Shown: positions 23,691-30,269 of the stretch, piece by piece
How positions within the stretch are numbered: the stretch's first letter is position 1
Layout: the number at the start of each line of letters is the position of its first letter
DNA from: an uncultured Fibrobacter sp.
Lineage (GTDB): Bacteria; Fibrobacterota; Fibrobacteria; Fibrobacterales; Fibrobacteraceae
Assembly (NCBI GenBank): GCA_946407235.1
Contig: CAMJNF010000004.1
Span: 1-48,571 of the forward strand
Reading direction: 5' to 3'
DNA: 48,571 nucleotides
Program-made: the position numbers and the translations under genes
The notes under the pieces: generated by a model
The model's input: only the letters and a program-made list of their open reading frames with translations
What the model was told of the DNA's origin: nothing
The model's database searches: none

Positions 23691-25697
23691 TTATTTGGAT
23701 GGGTTGTCACCGTGAATGTAGCTTACAAAAGCGAAGCGCTTGCTATCGGGGGCCCAGGAATTGACATTAATTGTTCCTTGCCCACCAAAAAGTTTTAGAA
23801 TCGTTTGCGGAACACTCCATTCGGCTGCGGAAGTCTTACCGCTTGAACCTGCAGAATTCAAACGGTGCATCAAACGCAACTCCACGTATTTATTCGGAAC
23901 ATGTTCGCCCGGTCGCACATCCGTTTCCGTATAAGCAACCATCACAACTTTTTGACGGTCCGGCGAAATATGCGGGAACCAAGTGTTCCAATGCAAGTCA
24001 TGCGTCATCTGCGTTTGTTCGGATCCGTCCGCTTTCATGCAGAAAGCCTGCATACGCCCGGAGCGCTCAGAATTGAACCAAATATACTCACCATTGCAAT
24101 CATACTCGGGACCGTCATTCAACCCGAAAGCAGTCGTAAGGCGAGTTTCATTGCCACCCGTCGCTGGAATCGTGTAAATGTCATAGCTGCCGTTGCGTTC
24201 GGCACAGTATGCGAGAGTCTTGCCATCCGGCGTAATGCCATGCAAGTAGCTTGGTGCAAGAGGCGTCACTAAGCGCGGTTCGCGACCGTCAAAGTAAATC
24301 TTGTAAATGCGCGAAAGCCCGTCTTCTTTCGTGTGGTGGCTCACGTAAACGCCGCTGCCATCTGGGTCAAGAACGTGGTCGTTATTGCAGTTGTCCACAT
24401 AATGACTTTCGATTTTTGCCACCTCGCCCGTTGCAAGCGAGTACTTGAAAATGCGTCCATTGCTGTTGTACGTAAGGAATATTCCATCAGCGCTCCAGTT
24501 CGGTGCTTCAATCACGCCGTCGAATTCCTTAAGGACTTTAGCTTCACCAGTTTCGATATCGAACACTTGCAAAATAGACTTGTCGCCATTGCGGTTCCAC
24601 GTTTCACTTGGAGAAATTTCAAACGTGTAGCTCACGCCAATGCGTTCACGAATCTGGTCCATGAGCGTCATGAACTCCATCGTTTTGGCATGAGTCATTT
24701 CCGGTCGCTCCCAAATAATTTGTTTTGAGAGTGAGCGAGGAGCCGAGTGGTCGCAAATTTCGTGCCGGAATTGCGCGGGATTTTCAATCGCTTCCTTGCA
24801 TGCAAGGACTTCGTATTCGTAGCAATTGCAAAGGCGTGGCGGTTCAACCGTTTTAACAACATTCCCGGCATCATCAAGCAATTCCAGTTTTACCATGTCG
24901 TTCAAATTCTGCACGCGAATCTGCCCCGCCGTTCCGTAAATCACGCCTTCATTATGCGTTGGCGAGACCATTGATGTCTTAAGATATGCTTTTGGGCCGT
25001 TTTCGTACGTGAGATTTATCCAGTCGCTCGCATCCACGCCCGTCTTGAACTTGATGCATTTGCAATCCATCGATGTAATCTCGTTACGGACGAAATTGCC
25101 ATCAGAAGTTTCGCGTGTGCCAAGGAACAAGTCCGCAAACGTAAGGCTATAAATGCCGATATCCAAAAGCGCACCGCCCGCAAGCGCAGGGTCATGCAAA
25201 CGGTCCCTATCGCTAAGTTTCATCGAGAAATCAGCTTCGACCGTTTCAACATTTCCAATGCGACCATCGCGAATCCAGCTACGGATTGTCTCCAGTGCAG
25301 GTAAAAAGCGCGTCCACATGGCTTCGCACATGAAAACGCCCTTGTCATGCGCGAGCGAAATTACTTCGGCGGCAAGTTTTGCATTCGCTGTAAAAGCCTT
25401 TTCAACAAGAATATTCCGACCATGTTCAATACAAAGTTTTGCAAATTCATGATGGTGCGAATGCGGTGTCGCAATATAAATCAAATCAATCGCAGAATCC
25501 GCCGCAAGTTCCTCGTAACTCCCATACGCTTTTTCAAATCCATATTTTTTAGCAAAAGCCGCAGCCTTTTCCAAACTGCGAGATGCGACAGCGTAACATT
25601 CTACGCCCATTCCCTGATTTTCCAAAGTTTTAACAGCGGCAGCCATCTTTGTCGCAATATGACCGCACCCAAGAATCGCAAACTTCAAATTTTTCAT
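23691..25697 (-). CDS. Gfo/Idh/MocA oxidoreductase fused to a TolB-like beta-propeller
   Basis: A 668-residue two-domain protein. Residues 1 to about 320 are a Gfo/Idh/MocA oxidoreductase: Rossmann motif FAILGCGHIATKMAAAV, then IDLIYIATPHSHHHEFAKLC and ILVEKAFTAN, where the usual EKP is EKA, plus GGALLDIGIYSLTFADLFLG. These enzymes oxidise or reduce sugars or diols with NAD(P). Residues about 335-650 are a six-bladed TolB/PD40-type propeller with blades such as YLHGITPDGKTLAYCAERNG and GPEYDCNGEYIWFNSERSG. A single uninterrupted frame joins them. The start is ATG 25697; an upstream GTG at 25721 lengthens it by eight residues. No signal peptide, so cytoplasmic. Each half is familiar, the fusion is not; the substrate is unknown, perhaps a polysaccharide-derived sugar. 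Confidence 0.88.
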   Translation of the reverse strand: MKNLKFAILGCGHIATKMAAAVKTLENQGMGVECYAVASRSLEKAAAFAKKYGFEKAYGSYEELAADSAIDLIYIATPHSHHHEFAKLCIEHGRNILVEKAFTANAKLAAEVISLAHDKGVFMCEAMWTRFLPALETIRSWIRDGRIGNVETVEADFSMKLSDRDRLHDPALAGGALLDIGIYSLTFADLFLGTRETSDGNFVRNEITSMDCKCIKFKTGVDASDWINLTYENGPKAYLKTSMVSPTHNEGVIYGTAGQIRVQNLNDMVKLELLDDAGNVVKTVEPPRLCNCYEYEVLACKEAIENPAQFRHEICDHSAPRSLSKQIIWERPEMTHAKTMEFMTLMDQIRERIGVSYTFEISPSETWNRNGDKSILQVFDIETGEAKVLKEFDGVIEAPNWSADGIFLTYNSNGRIFKYSLATGEVAKIESHYVDNCNNDHVLDPDGSGVYVSHHTKEDGLSRIYKIYFDGREPRLVTPLAPSYLHGITPDGKTLAYCAERNGSYDIYTIPATGGNETRLTTAFGLNDGPEYDCNGEYIWFNSERSGRMQAFCMKADGSEQTQMTHDLHWNTWFPHISPDRQKVVMVAYTETDVRPGEHVPNKYVELRLMHRLNSAGSSGKTSAAEWSVPQTILKLFGGQGTINVNSWAPDSKRFAFVSYIHGDNPSK

Positions 25698-25812
25698 ACC
25701 ATAAATATAAATCGCCCGCACCCGAAACCACCAAAAAATTTTGCACCCCCTGTTTACCGCTGTAGCCGAATAAAATCAAACCCGTTTATCAGTTGCCGCC
25801 CACATTCAAGTC

Positions 25813-25838
25813 TGTCATGCCCGCCACCGCGCGGGCAT
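25813..25838. repeat. Hairpin repeat of the TGTCATxCCCGC family
   Basis: Arms atgcccgc (25817-25824) and gcgggcat (25831-25838), preceded by tctgtc. It matches the copy at 20551-20575 in layout and lies between the divergent fusion gene and the ketopantoate reductase homologue. Confidence 0.55.
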
Positions 25839-25882
25839 CGCCCTCACCGTCAAACGCTCTAGAATTTGATATATTTCTCACC

Positions 25883-26809
25883 ATGAAGCAGATTGAAACA
25901 GTTGCAGTTGTGGGTCTCGGAGCTGTCGGTGCCGTTGTGGCAGAACAGCTCTTGAGCGTTCTTGGGAACAAGCTTTATTGCGTAATGGACGCAGAACGCA
26001 AAGCGCGCTACCAGGCAAGCGGAATCATCATCAACGGGAAAAAAGCGGACTTCAACTTTGTCACACCGGACGAAGTTCCAGTCGTTGATCTCGTAATTTT
26101 TGCGACCAAGAATTTGCAATTCAACGAAGCGCTCGAAGAAGCAAAAAATGCCGTCGGCTCGAACACGGCTTTGCTTTCGCTTTTGAACGGCGTGCATTCC
26201 GAAACAGAAATCGAGCGCGTCTATGGTGCAGAAAAAACGTTGTACGGATTCATTGTCAATTTGCAATCCATCAACAAGCACGGAAATATCGATTGTGCGG
26301 GCCGAGGCATCATCCTCTTTGGCGAAAAAGACAACCACCGTTCCGAACGCGTCGAAGCCATCCACCAACTTTTCGAAGATGCACATATCGTCCACAAGAT
26401 TCCAGAAAACATCCGCTTGGAAATGTGGAAAAAACTCTTGATGAACACGGTGTTCAACTCGATCGGAGCCATTTGCCGCTCAACATTTGCAGGTTTCAAC
26501 TTCCCGGTGATGCAATCGCTTGTGCGTAAAATCGGGAACGAGGTCATTCAAGTGGCGAACGCCGAAGGTTTTGCGCTCACGAACGAAGACCTTGAAGAAA
26601 ACTTGCGGCTCACATGCAACTACACTCCGCTCGGCAAGTGTTCTATGTTGCAGGATATCGAAGCCGGACGCAAAACGGAGAACGCGTATTTCTGCGGGAC
26701 CATCAGCAAGCTCGGGAAGGTACACGGGATTCCGACACCTTACTGCGAATTCTTAGACGAACTCATCGAAGGAACCGAACTCGCGAGAAGTCTCATTAAG
26801 GAACGCTAG
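25883..26809 (+). CDS. Ketopantoate reductase-family protein (PanE/ApbA-like)
   Basis: A 308-residue NADPH-dependent reductase. The ATG at 25883 is preferred to an upstream in-frame ATG at 25793 because the added stretch is encoded by a repeat and reads as low-complexity. The N-terminal Rossmann motif is VAVVGLGAVGAVVAEQLL. The family core LVIFATKNLQFNEALEEA and ALLSLLNGVHSE follow, with the catalytic-domain Lys in IRLEMWKKLLMNTVFNSIGA. PanE reduces 2-dehydropantoate to pantoate for coenzyme A synthesis; many paralogues have other substrates, so a specific panE call is not made. No neighbour gives pathway context. The ribosome site is weak. Confidence 0.85.
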   Translation: MKQIETVAVVGLGAVGAVVAEQLLSVLGNKLYCVMDAERKARYQASGIIINGKKADFNFVTPDEVPVVDLVIFATKNLQFNEALEEAKNAVGSNTALLSLLNGVHSETEIERVYGAEKTLYGFIVNLQSINKHGNIDCAGRGIILFGEKDNHRSERVEAIHQLFEDAHIVHKIPENIRLEMWKKLLMNTVFNSIGAICRSTFAGFNFPVMQSLVRKIGNEVIQVANAEGFALTNEDLEENLRLTCNYTPLGKCSMLQDIEAGRKTENAYFCGTISKLGKVHGIPTPYCEFLDELIEGTELARSLIKER

Positions 26810-26819
26810 ACAAGATGGT

Positions 26820-26895
26820 GATCCCGTCCCCATACGCGGATCATGACCACGTAAGCGATAAATCGCAAGTGGTCAAAGACAATAAATCCGGGATG
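26820..26895. repeat. Nested palindromic intergenic element
   Basis: Three nested stems lie between convergent genes: outer atcccg (26821-26826) with cgggat (26889-26894), middle gaccac (26845-26850) with gtggtc (26869-26874), inner gcga (26855-26858) with tcgc (26863-26866). The end ccgggatgac matches the TCATCCC repeat theme elsewhere in the window. There is no T run, so it is more a structured repeat than a classic terminator. Confidence 0.5.
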
Positions 26896-26898
26896 ACT

Positions 26899-27279
26899 CT
26901 ACAAAAGATGCTTTACGACTTCAACATCAGCGGGGAGCCAGCTGACAGTGTTTAAGTTTGTGCGGTCAAGCCATTTGGCGTCTTCGTGTTCTAGGAGTTT
27001 TGGCTTGCAGCCTGCGGCAAGTGTACAGTAAAAGCAATGCATCGTCAGGTGAAATTTCGGATAATCGTACTCCACCGTGCAAATTTTTTCGCCAACCTTT
27101 ACCTTAACAGCAAGCTCTTCCTGGAGTTCACGAACGAGCGCCAGCTCCGGAGTTTCCCCCGGTTCCATCTTACCGCCCGGGAACTCCCAGCCATCTTTTT
27201 GGTCGCCATACCCGCGCTGCGTGGCAAAAATGCGCCCGCCATCTACGATAACACCTGCGACAACTTCTATCGATTTCAT
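26899..27279 (-). CDS. Nudix hydrolase, 8-oxo-dGTP diphosphatase-like (MutT-type)
   Basis: A 126-residue soluble enzyme starting at ATG 27279 (MKSIEVVAGVIVDGG), the usual MutT beginning; an in-frame extension to 27348 lacks resemblance. The Nudix box is complete: GGKMEPGETPELALVRELQEEL (Gly-Gly, Glu and REx2EE positions intact), binding the metals that hydrolyse the nucleoside diphosphate bond. The flanking WEFPGGK and the C-terminal LTMHCFYCTL and WLDRTNLNTVSWLPAD resemble MutT proteins that remove oxidised dGTP from the nucleotide pool. Next to it, divergently, lies the glutathione peroxidase operon, which makes an oxidative-stress role plausible. Exact substrate not provable from sequence. 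Confidence 0.9.
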   Translation of the reverse strand: MKSIEVVAGVIVDGGRIFATQRGYGDQKDGWEFPGGKMEPGETPELALVRELQEELAVKVKVGEKICTVEYDYPKFHLTMHCFYCTLAAGCKPKLLEHEDAKWLDRTNLNTVSWLPADVEVVKHLL

Positions 27280-27374
27280 GGTGTAAAATCTAGAATTTTT
27301 GCGAAAAATCACATAAAAACCCCAATATAACTTACTTTTTTCCGCCAACCATTGCTTTTTCTAATTAAATTTTA

Positions 27375-27389
27375 TAAAATTGAATTGTA
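27375..27389. promoter_or_regulatory. Candidate OhrR operator upstream of glutathione peroxidase
   Basis: TAAAATTGAATTGTA matches the TACAATTAAATTGTA operator known from Bacillus OhrR at 13 of 15 positions. It overlaps a perfect 14-bp palindrome aattttataaaatt (27368-27381) in the 78 bp before the ribosome site of the gpx gene, whose operon contains an OhrR-like regulator. The AT-rich context raises the chance of coincidence. Confidence 0.4.
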
Positions 27390-27426
27390 CAAAACTAAAA
27401 TAAACAATCAAATATGGAGACAAAAA

Positions 27427-27969
27427 ATGAACATCTATGATTACACTCTCGTCGACGGAAAGGGAAACAATGTTCCGCTCGCTAATTTCAAAGGCAAAGT
27501 GATGCTCATCGTGAACACAGCAACCGGCTGCGGATTCACCCCGCATTACAAGCCGATTGAACAGATGTACTCCGACTTCCACGACAAGGGTTTCGAAGTC
27601 ATCGACATTCCCTGCAACCAATTCAAAGGACAAACGCCCGGCACAGACGAAGAGATTCACGAATTCTGCACGCTCCATTATGGTACGGAATTCCCGCAGA
27701 TGAAAAAGTCCGACGTGAACGGTCCGAACGAACTCCCGCTATACACTTATCTGAAATCGCAAAAGGGTTTCGAAGGGTTCGGGTTCGGAGCGAAAGCCGC
27801 CGCGATGGCCATACTCCTCAGGAGTATCGACAAGGATTACAAGAACAATCCTGATATCAAGTGGAACTTCACAAAGTTCGTAGTAGACCGCGCAGGAAAC
27901 GTCGTTGCACGTTTCGAGCCCACCGCCGAAATGGAGGACGTACGTTCTTGCGTTGAAAAGCTACTTTAG
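27427..27969 (+). CDS. Glutathione peroxidase-family thiol peroxidase
   Basis: A 180-residue cytoplasmic enzyme from ATG 27427, with GGAG eight bases upstream. The peroxidatic residue is Cys35 in NTATGCGFTPHYKPIEQMY (cysteine, not selenocysteine, so a thioredoxin-dependent type is likely). The supporting residues are in IDIPCNQFKGQTPGTDEEIHEFC, where the Gln is conserved, and KWNFTKFVVDRAGNVVARFEPT, where the Trp and Asn complete the active site. It reduces hydrogen peroxide and organic hydroperoxides. It leads an operon with an OhrR-like regulator 8 bp downstream and a phosphatase, and the candidate operator lies before it. Regulation by peroxide is inferred. Confidence 0.93.
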   Translation: MNIYDYTLVDGKGNNVPLANFKGKVMLIVNTATGCGFTPHYKPIEQMYSDFHDKGFEVIDIPCNQFKGQTPGTDEEIHEFCTLHYGTEFPQMKKSDVNGPNELPLYTYLKSQKGFEGFGFGAKAAAMAILLRSIDKDYKNNPDIKWNFTKFVVDRAGNVVARFEPTAEMEDVRSCVEKLL

Positions 27970-27977
27970 GAGGTGCA

Positions 27978-28412
27978 ATGAATTGTTCACTAAAACTTGA
28001 AAACCAACTATGCTTTCCGTTGTACGCAGTGTCCAAGGAAATCACGCGCCGTTACGCGCCATTCCTGGAGCCGCTTGATCTCACCTACACGCAGTACATT
28101 GTGATGCTCGTGCTGTGGGAAGAGAAAAAATGTAACGTCACTGAACTCGGACAAAAGCTCTATCTCGATTCGGGAACGCTGACCCCGCTCCTGAAAAAGC
28201 TCGAGAGCAAAGGCTACATCACACGCACCCGCGAAGCAAGCGACGAGCGTTGCCTTTCGGTAAGCCTGACCGATGAAGGTGAAAAGTTGCAGCACAAAGC
28301 AGCGAGCGTTCCTAAGTCCATGGCAAGTTGTGTAAATTTGTCAGAAGACGAAGCAAAGTCGCTTTACTGCACGCTTTACAAAATCTTGGAAAGCCTTAGG
28401 AAAGACGCATGA
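27978..28412 (+). CDS. ohrR: MarR-family regulator of the OhrR type
   Basis: A 144-residue winged-helix repressor. The N-terminal segment LENQLCFPLYAVSKEITRRY contains Cys12 at the position of the reactive cysteine of OhrR, whose oxidation by organic hydroperoxides releases the DNA. The DNA-binding part spans about 45-100 (CNVTELGQKLYLDSGTLTPLLKKLESKGYITRTREASDERCLSVSLT). The GTLTPLLK recognition helix and the 'DER' wing are typical of the family. It lies 8 bp after the gpx stop with an AGGAGGT site overlapping that stop, and its own end overlaps the next gene. It probably represses this operon. The assignment to OhrR rather than another MarR rests on the Cys and the peroxidase neighbour. Confidence 0.88.
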   Translation: MNCSLKLENQLCFPLYAVSKEITRRYAPFLEPLDLTYTQYIVMLVLWEEKKCNVTELGQKLYLDSGTLTPLLKKLESKGYITRTREASDERCLSVSLTDEGEKLQHKAASVPKSMASCVNLSEDEAKSLYCTLYKILESLRKDA

Positions 28413-28933
28413 TAAAAATCTTGTTCGTATGTCACGGGAACATTTGCCGTAGCCCGATGGCAGAATTTGTAATGAAAAAGTTAGTACGCGATTTGCGCGA
28501 CTCGAACCTGCAAGTCAGAGACTTCGAGATAGCATCTGCAGCGACAAGCACCGAAGAAATCGGGAACCCCGTCTATCCACCAGCACGCCGCATGCTCGCG
28601 AGTCACGGCATCGACTGCAGCGGGAAAACGGCTCGTCAAATGACACTTGCCGACTACAATCATTACGATTACATCGTGCTCATGGATCAAAACAACCTGC
28701 GAAATCTCCGTTGGATTTTGCCCCGTGACATTTACGAACGAGAACTCGCGCAGTCCCGAGATGCACAAGAATCCGCGCAGTCCCGAGATGGCAAAGTTTC
28801 ACTCCTCATGGATTGGGCAGGCAAAAGCCGCGACGTAGCGGATCCCTGGTACACCGGCGATTTCGAAGCGACATGGCGCGATGTCAACGAAGGTTGCAAA
28901 GCCATGCTAAAACAGATTTTGGAAAACTGTTAA
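28409..28933 (+). CDS. Low-molecular-weight protein-tyrosine phosphatase
   Basis: A 174-residue cytoplasmic phosphatase. The P-loop CHGNICRSPMAE at residues 8-19 carries the CX5R catalytic signature (Cys8, Arg14), and the acid Asp lies in RDVADPWYTGDFEATW near the C-terminus (DPW). It starts as ATGA over the regulator's stop. Enzymes of this type are about 150 residues; here about 20 extra residues sit between the VLMDQNNLRNL segment and MDWAGK. They are encoded in part by a 27-bp tandem duplication (28747-28773, 28774-28800) giving AQSRDAQESAQSRD. In cells it would act on phosphotyrosine proteins; homologues also work with tyrosine kinases in polysaccharide export, but no kinase is seen nearby. 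Confidence 0.92.
   Translation: MIKILFVCHGNICRSPMAEFVMKKLVRDLRDSNLQVRDFEIASAATSTEEIGNPVYPPARRMLASHGIDCSGKTARQMTLADYNHYDYIVLMDQNNLRNLRWILPRDIYERELAQSRDAQESAQSRDGKVSLLMDWAGKSRDVADPWYTGDFEATWRDVNEGCKAMLKQILENC
28747..28800 (+). repeat. 27-bp in-frame tandem duplication within the phosphatase gene
   Basis: Two 27-bp units share a perfect 17-bp stretch cgcgcagtcccgagatg and agree at 22 of 27 positions. Nine codons per unit keep the frame. Confidence 0.85.
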
Positions 28934-28960
28934 TTCGCGTTTTAACCGCAAGAACTCCAT

Positions 28961-28979
28961 ATATTCCAACTTGGAATAT
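28961..28979. other. Perfect palindrome upstream of the first tandem paralogue
   Basis: Arms atattccaa and ttggaatat, 9 bp each, around one central base. It lies between the phosphatase stop and the promoter-like region of the 147-residue gene. It could be a repressor operator or an unusual transcript end; no T run follows. Confidence 0.5.
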
Positions 28980-29059
28980 ATCACAACTACTCTGCAAAAA
29001 TGTTGCTTTGTAGTTTACATGACGGGGGCGATCGTTCGTCTCAATCAAGGAGGTAAATC

Positions 29060-29503
29060 ATGAAACGCATTAAAATCGCACTATTCGTAGCCCTCACTCT
29101 TACGGCCACAACATCTTTTGCAGCGCGAACTGTAAAATCGAAACTGGGCGACCTCGACCTTACATCCGAAAAGGACGGAGGGTCCGTAGTTTGCACAGCC
29201 GGCTTTAACGACGAGTTCGCCATTCTCAAGGAATCAGAGACAAAGGTTTTTGTCAAGGGCAATTGCGGAAAGGGCTGGGTCGATAAATCTAAAATCGAAT
29301 ACGTCGCACAAGGTCCTGGCGACAAATCATTTACCATGGACAACGTCGGCGTGCAAGCATGGATTGACAACCCGAGCGCCATTTTCGTGTTGGAAGGCAC
29401 CGATATTGATTTCGATGGAGTCAATATCGATCGCGACTTCAAGGAATACTTGACGTACACAATGGATCGTGAGAAAATCGAAATGCGTAATGGAGAAAAC
29501 TAG
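29060..29503 (+). CDS. Secreted protein of unknown function, paralogue A
   Basis: A 147-residue protein not recognised from any family. It begins with a signal peptide (KRIKIALFVALTLTATTSFAA, cleavage near residue 22). The mature part starts RTVKSKLGDLDLTSEKDGG and holds two cysteines (VVCTAGF, NCGKGWVDKSKIEYVA), possibly a disulfide. The middle alternates beta-strand-like segments, and the end is KEYLTYTMDREKIEMRNGEN. It is about 60 % identical by eye to the gene at 29701-30141, including the exact C-terminal motif, so the two arose by duplication. It has an AAGGAGG ribosome site and its own terminator. It may have a periplasmic or surface role; this is inference from the signal peptide only. 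Confidence 0.82.
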   Translation: MKRIKIALFVALTLTATTSFAARTVKSKLGDLDLTSEKDGGSVVCTAGFNDEFAILKESETKVFVKGNCGKGWVDKSKIEYVAQGPGDKSFTMDNVGVQAWIDNPSAIFVLEGTDIDFDGVNIDRDFKEYLTYTMDREKIEMRNGEN

Positions 29504-29552
29504 TTCAAAAAAAAATCAGTATAGAACAAATTAACTCAACTCATCAACATGG

Positions 29553-29577
29553 CGCTACCCTTTGGGGTAGCGTTTTT
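29553..29577 (+). terminator. Rho-independent terminator after paralogue A
   Basis: Stem cgctaccc (29553-29560) and gggtagcg (29565-29572), followed by five T. Confidence 0.9.
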
Positions 29578-29700
29578 ATTTACAAACTAATTTCATATTT
29601 ATTCCGAATTAAACTATAAATCCACTACTCTGCCAAATTGTAACTTTGTACTTTACAATTGAGACGGTTAAGCGTCTCACAATAAAATAAGGAGGCAATC

Positions 29701-30141
29701 ATGAAAAACGTAAAATTTATCACAGCGATCATGCTCGCGTTTATGGTCACATCATCTTTCGCGGCAAAAAATGTAAAGTCCAAATTGGGAGACATCGAGC
29801 TCACCAACCAAAAAGACGGAGGTTCCATCGTCTGCACAGCAGGCTTCAATGACGAGCTCAATCTTGTGAAAGAAACTGAAACAGCAGTTCTCGTCAAAGG
29901 ACCATGCGGAATGGGTTGGGTCGACAAGTCCAAAGTCGAATACGTAGCAAAGGCAAAAGACAAGATCCTCATTTTTGATGATATTCCTTTATACGGTTGG
30001 CCAGATCTTCCTACAGCTACGGGAATCATTATCGACGATGTAGAGGATTTCGACGTTGCACAAATTGACCGCAATTTCATGGAATACCTGACATACACTA
30101 TGGATCGTGAGCAGATTGAAATGCGAAATGGAGAGAACTAA
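29701..30141 (+). CDS. Secreted protein of unknown function, paralogue B
   Basis: A 146-residue protein, tandem duplicate of the preceding gene. The signal peptide is followed by AAKNVKSKLGDIELTNQKDGG, then IVCTAGFNDELNL and VKGPCGMGWVDKSKVEYVAKA with the same two Cys, and the C-terminus is MEYLTYTMDREQIEMRNGEN. The most different stretch is the middle (about 90-120), where B has LYGWPDLPTATGIIIDDVEDF, suggesting a surface that has diverged. The 5' region also matches that of paralogue A (actactctgc, ctttgta, tttaca and a small hairpin), so the promoter was copied with the gene. It has an AAGGAGG ribosome site and an independent terminator. Function unknown. Confidence 0.82.
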   Translation: MKNVKFITAIMLAFMVTSSFAAKNVKSKLGDIELTNQKDGGSIVCTAGFNDELNLVKETETAVLVKGPCGMGWVDKSKVEYVAKAKDKILIFDDIPLYGWPDLPTATGIIIDDVEDFDVAQIDRNFMEYLTYTMDREQIEMRNGEN

Positions 30142-30156
30142 GCTCACGGAAAATCC

Positions 30157-30187
30157 AGCGCTGTCCTTCGGGGCAGCGCTTTTTTTG
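30157..30187 (+). terminator. Rho-independent terminator after paralogue B
   Basis: Ten-pair stem agcgctgtcc (30157-30166) with gggcagcgct (one G-U pair), a ttcg loop and a run of seven T ending at 30186. Confidence 0.92.
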
Positions 30188-30269
30188 CTACAAATGCAAA
30201 CATTGTCTTATGATTTTGTTACATTATTTACCGAATTAATAAATACAGTTTTTCATCAAGGGTAATTTT

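Noticed and set aside
25793-25882. N-terminal extension of the ketopantoate reductase frame
   Set aside because: The added 30 residues are encoded by a hairpin repeat and have no resemblance to the family start at 25883.
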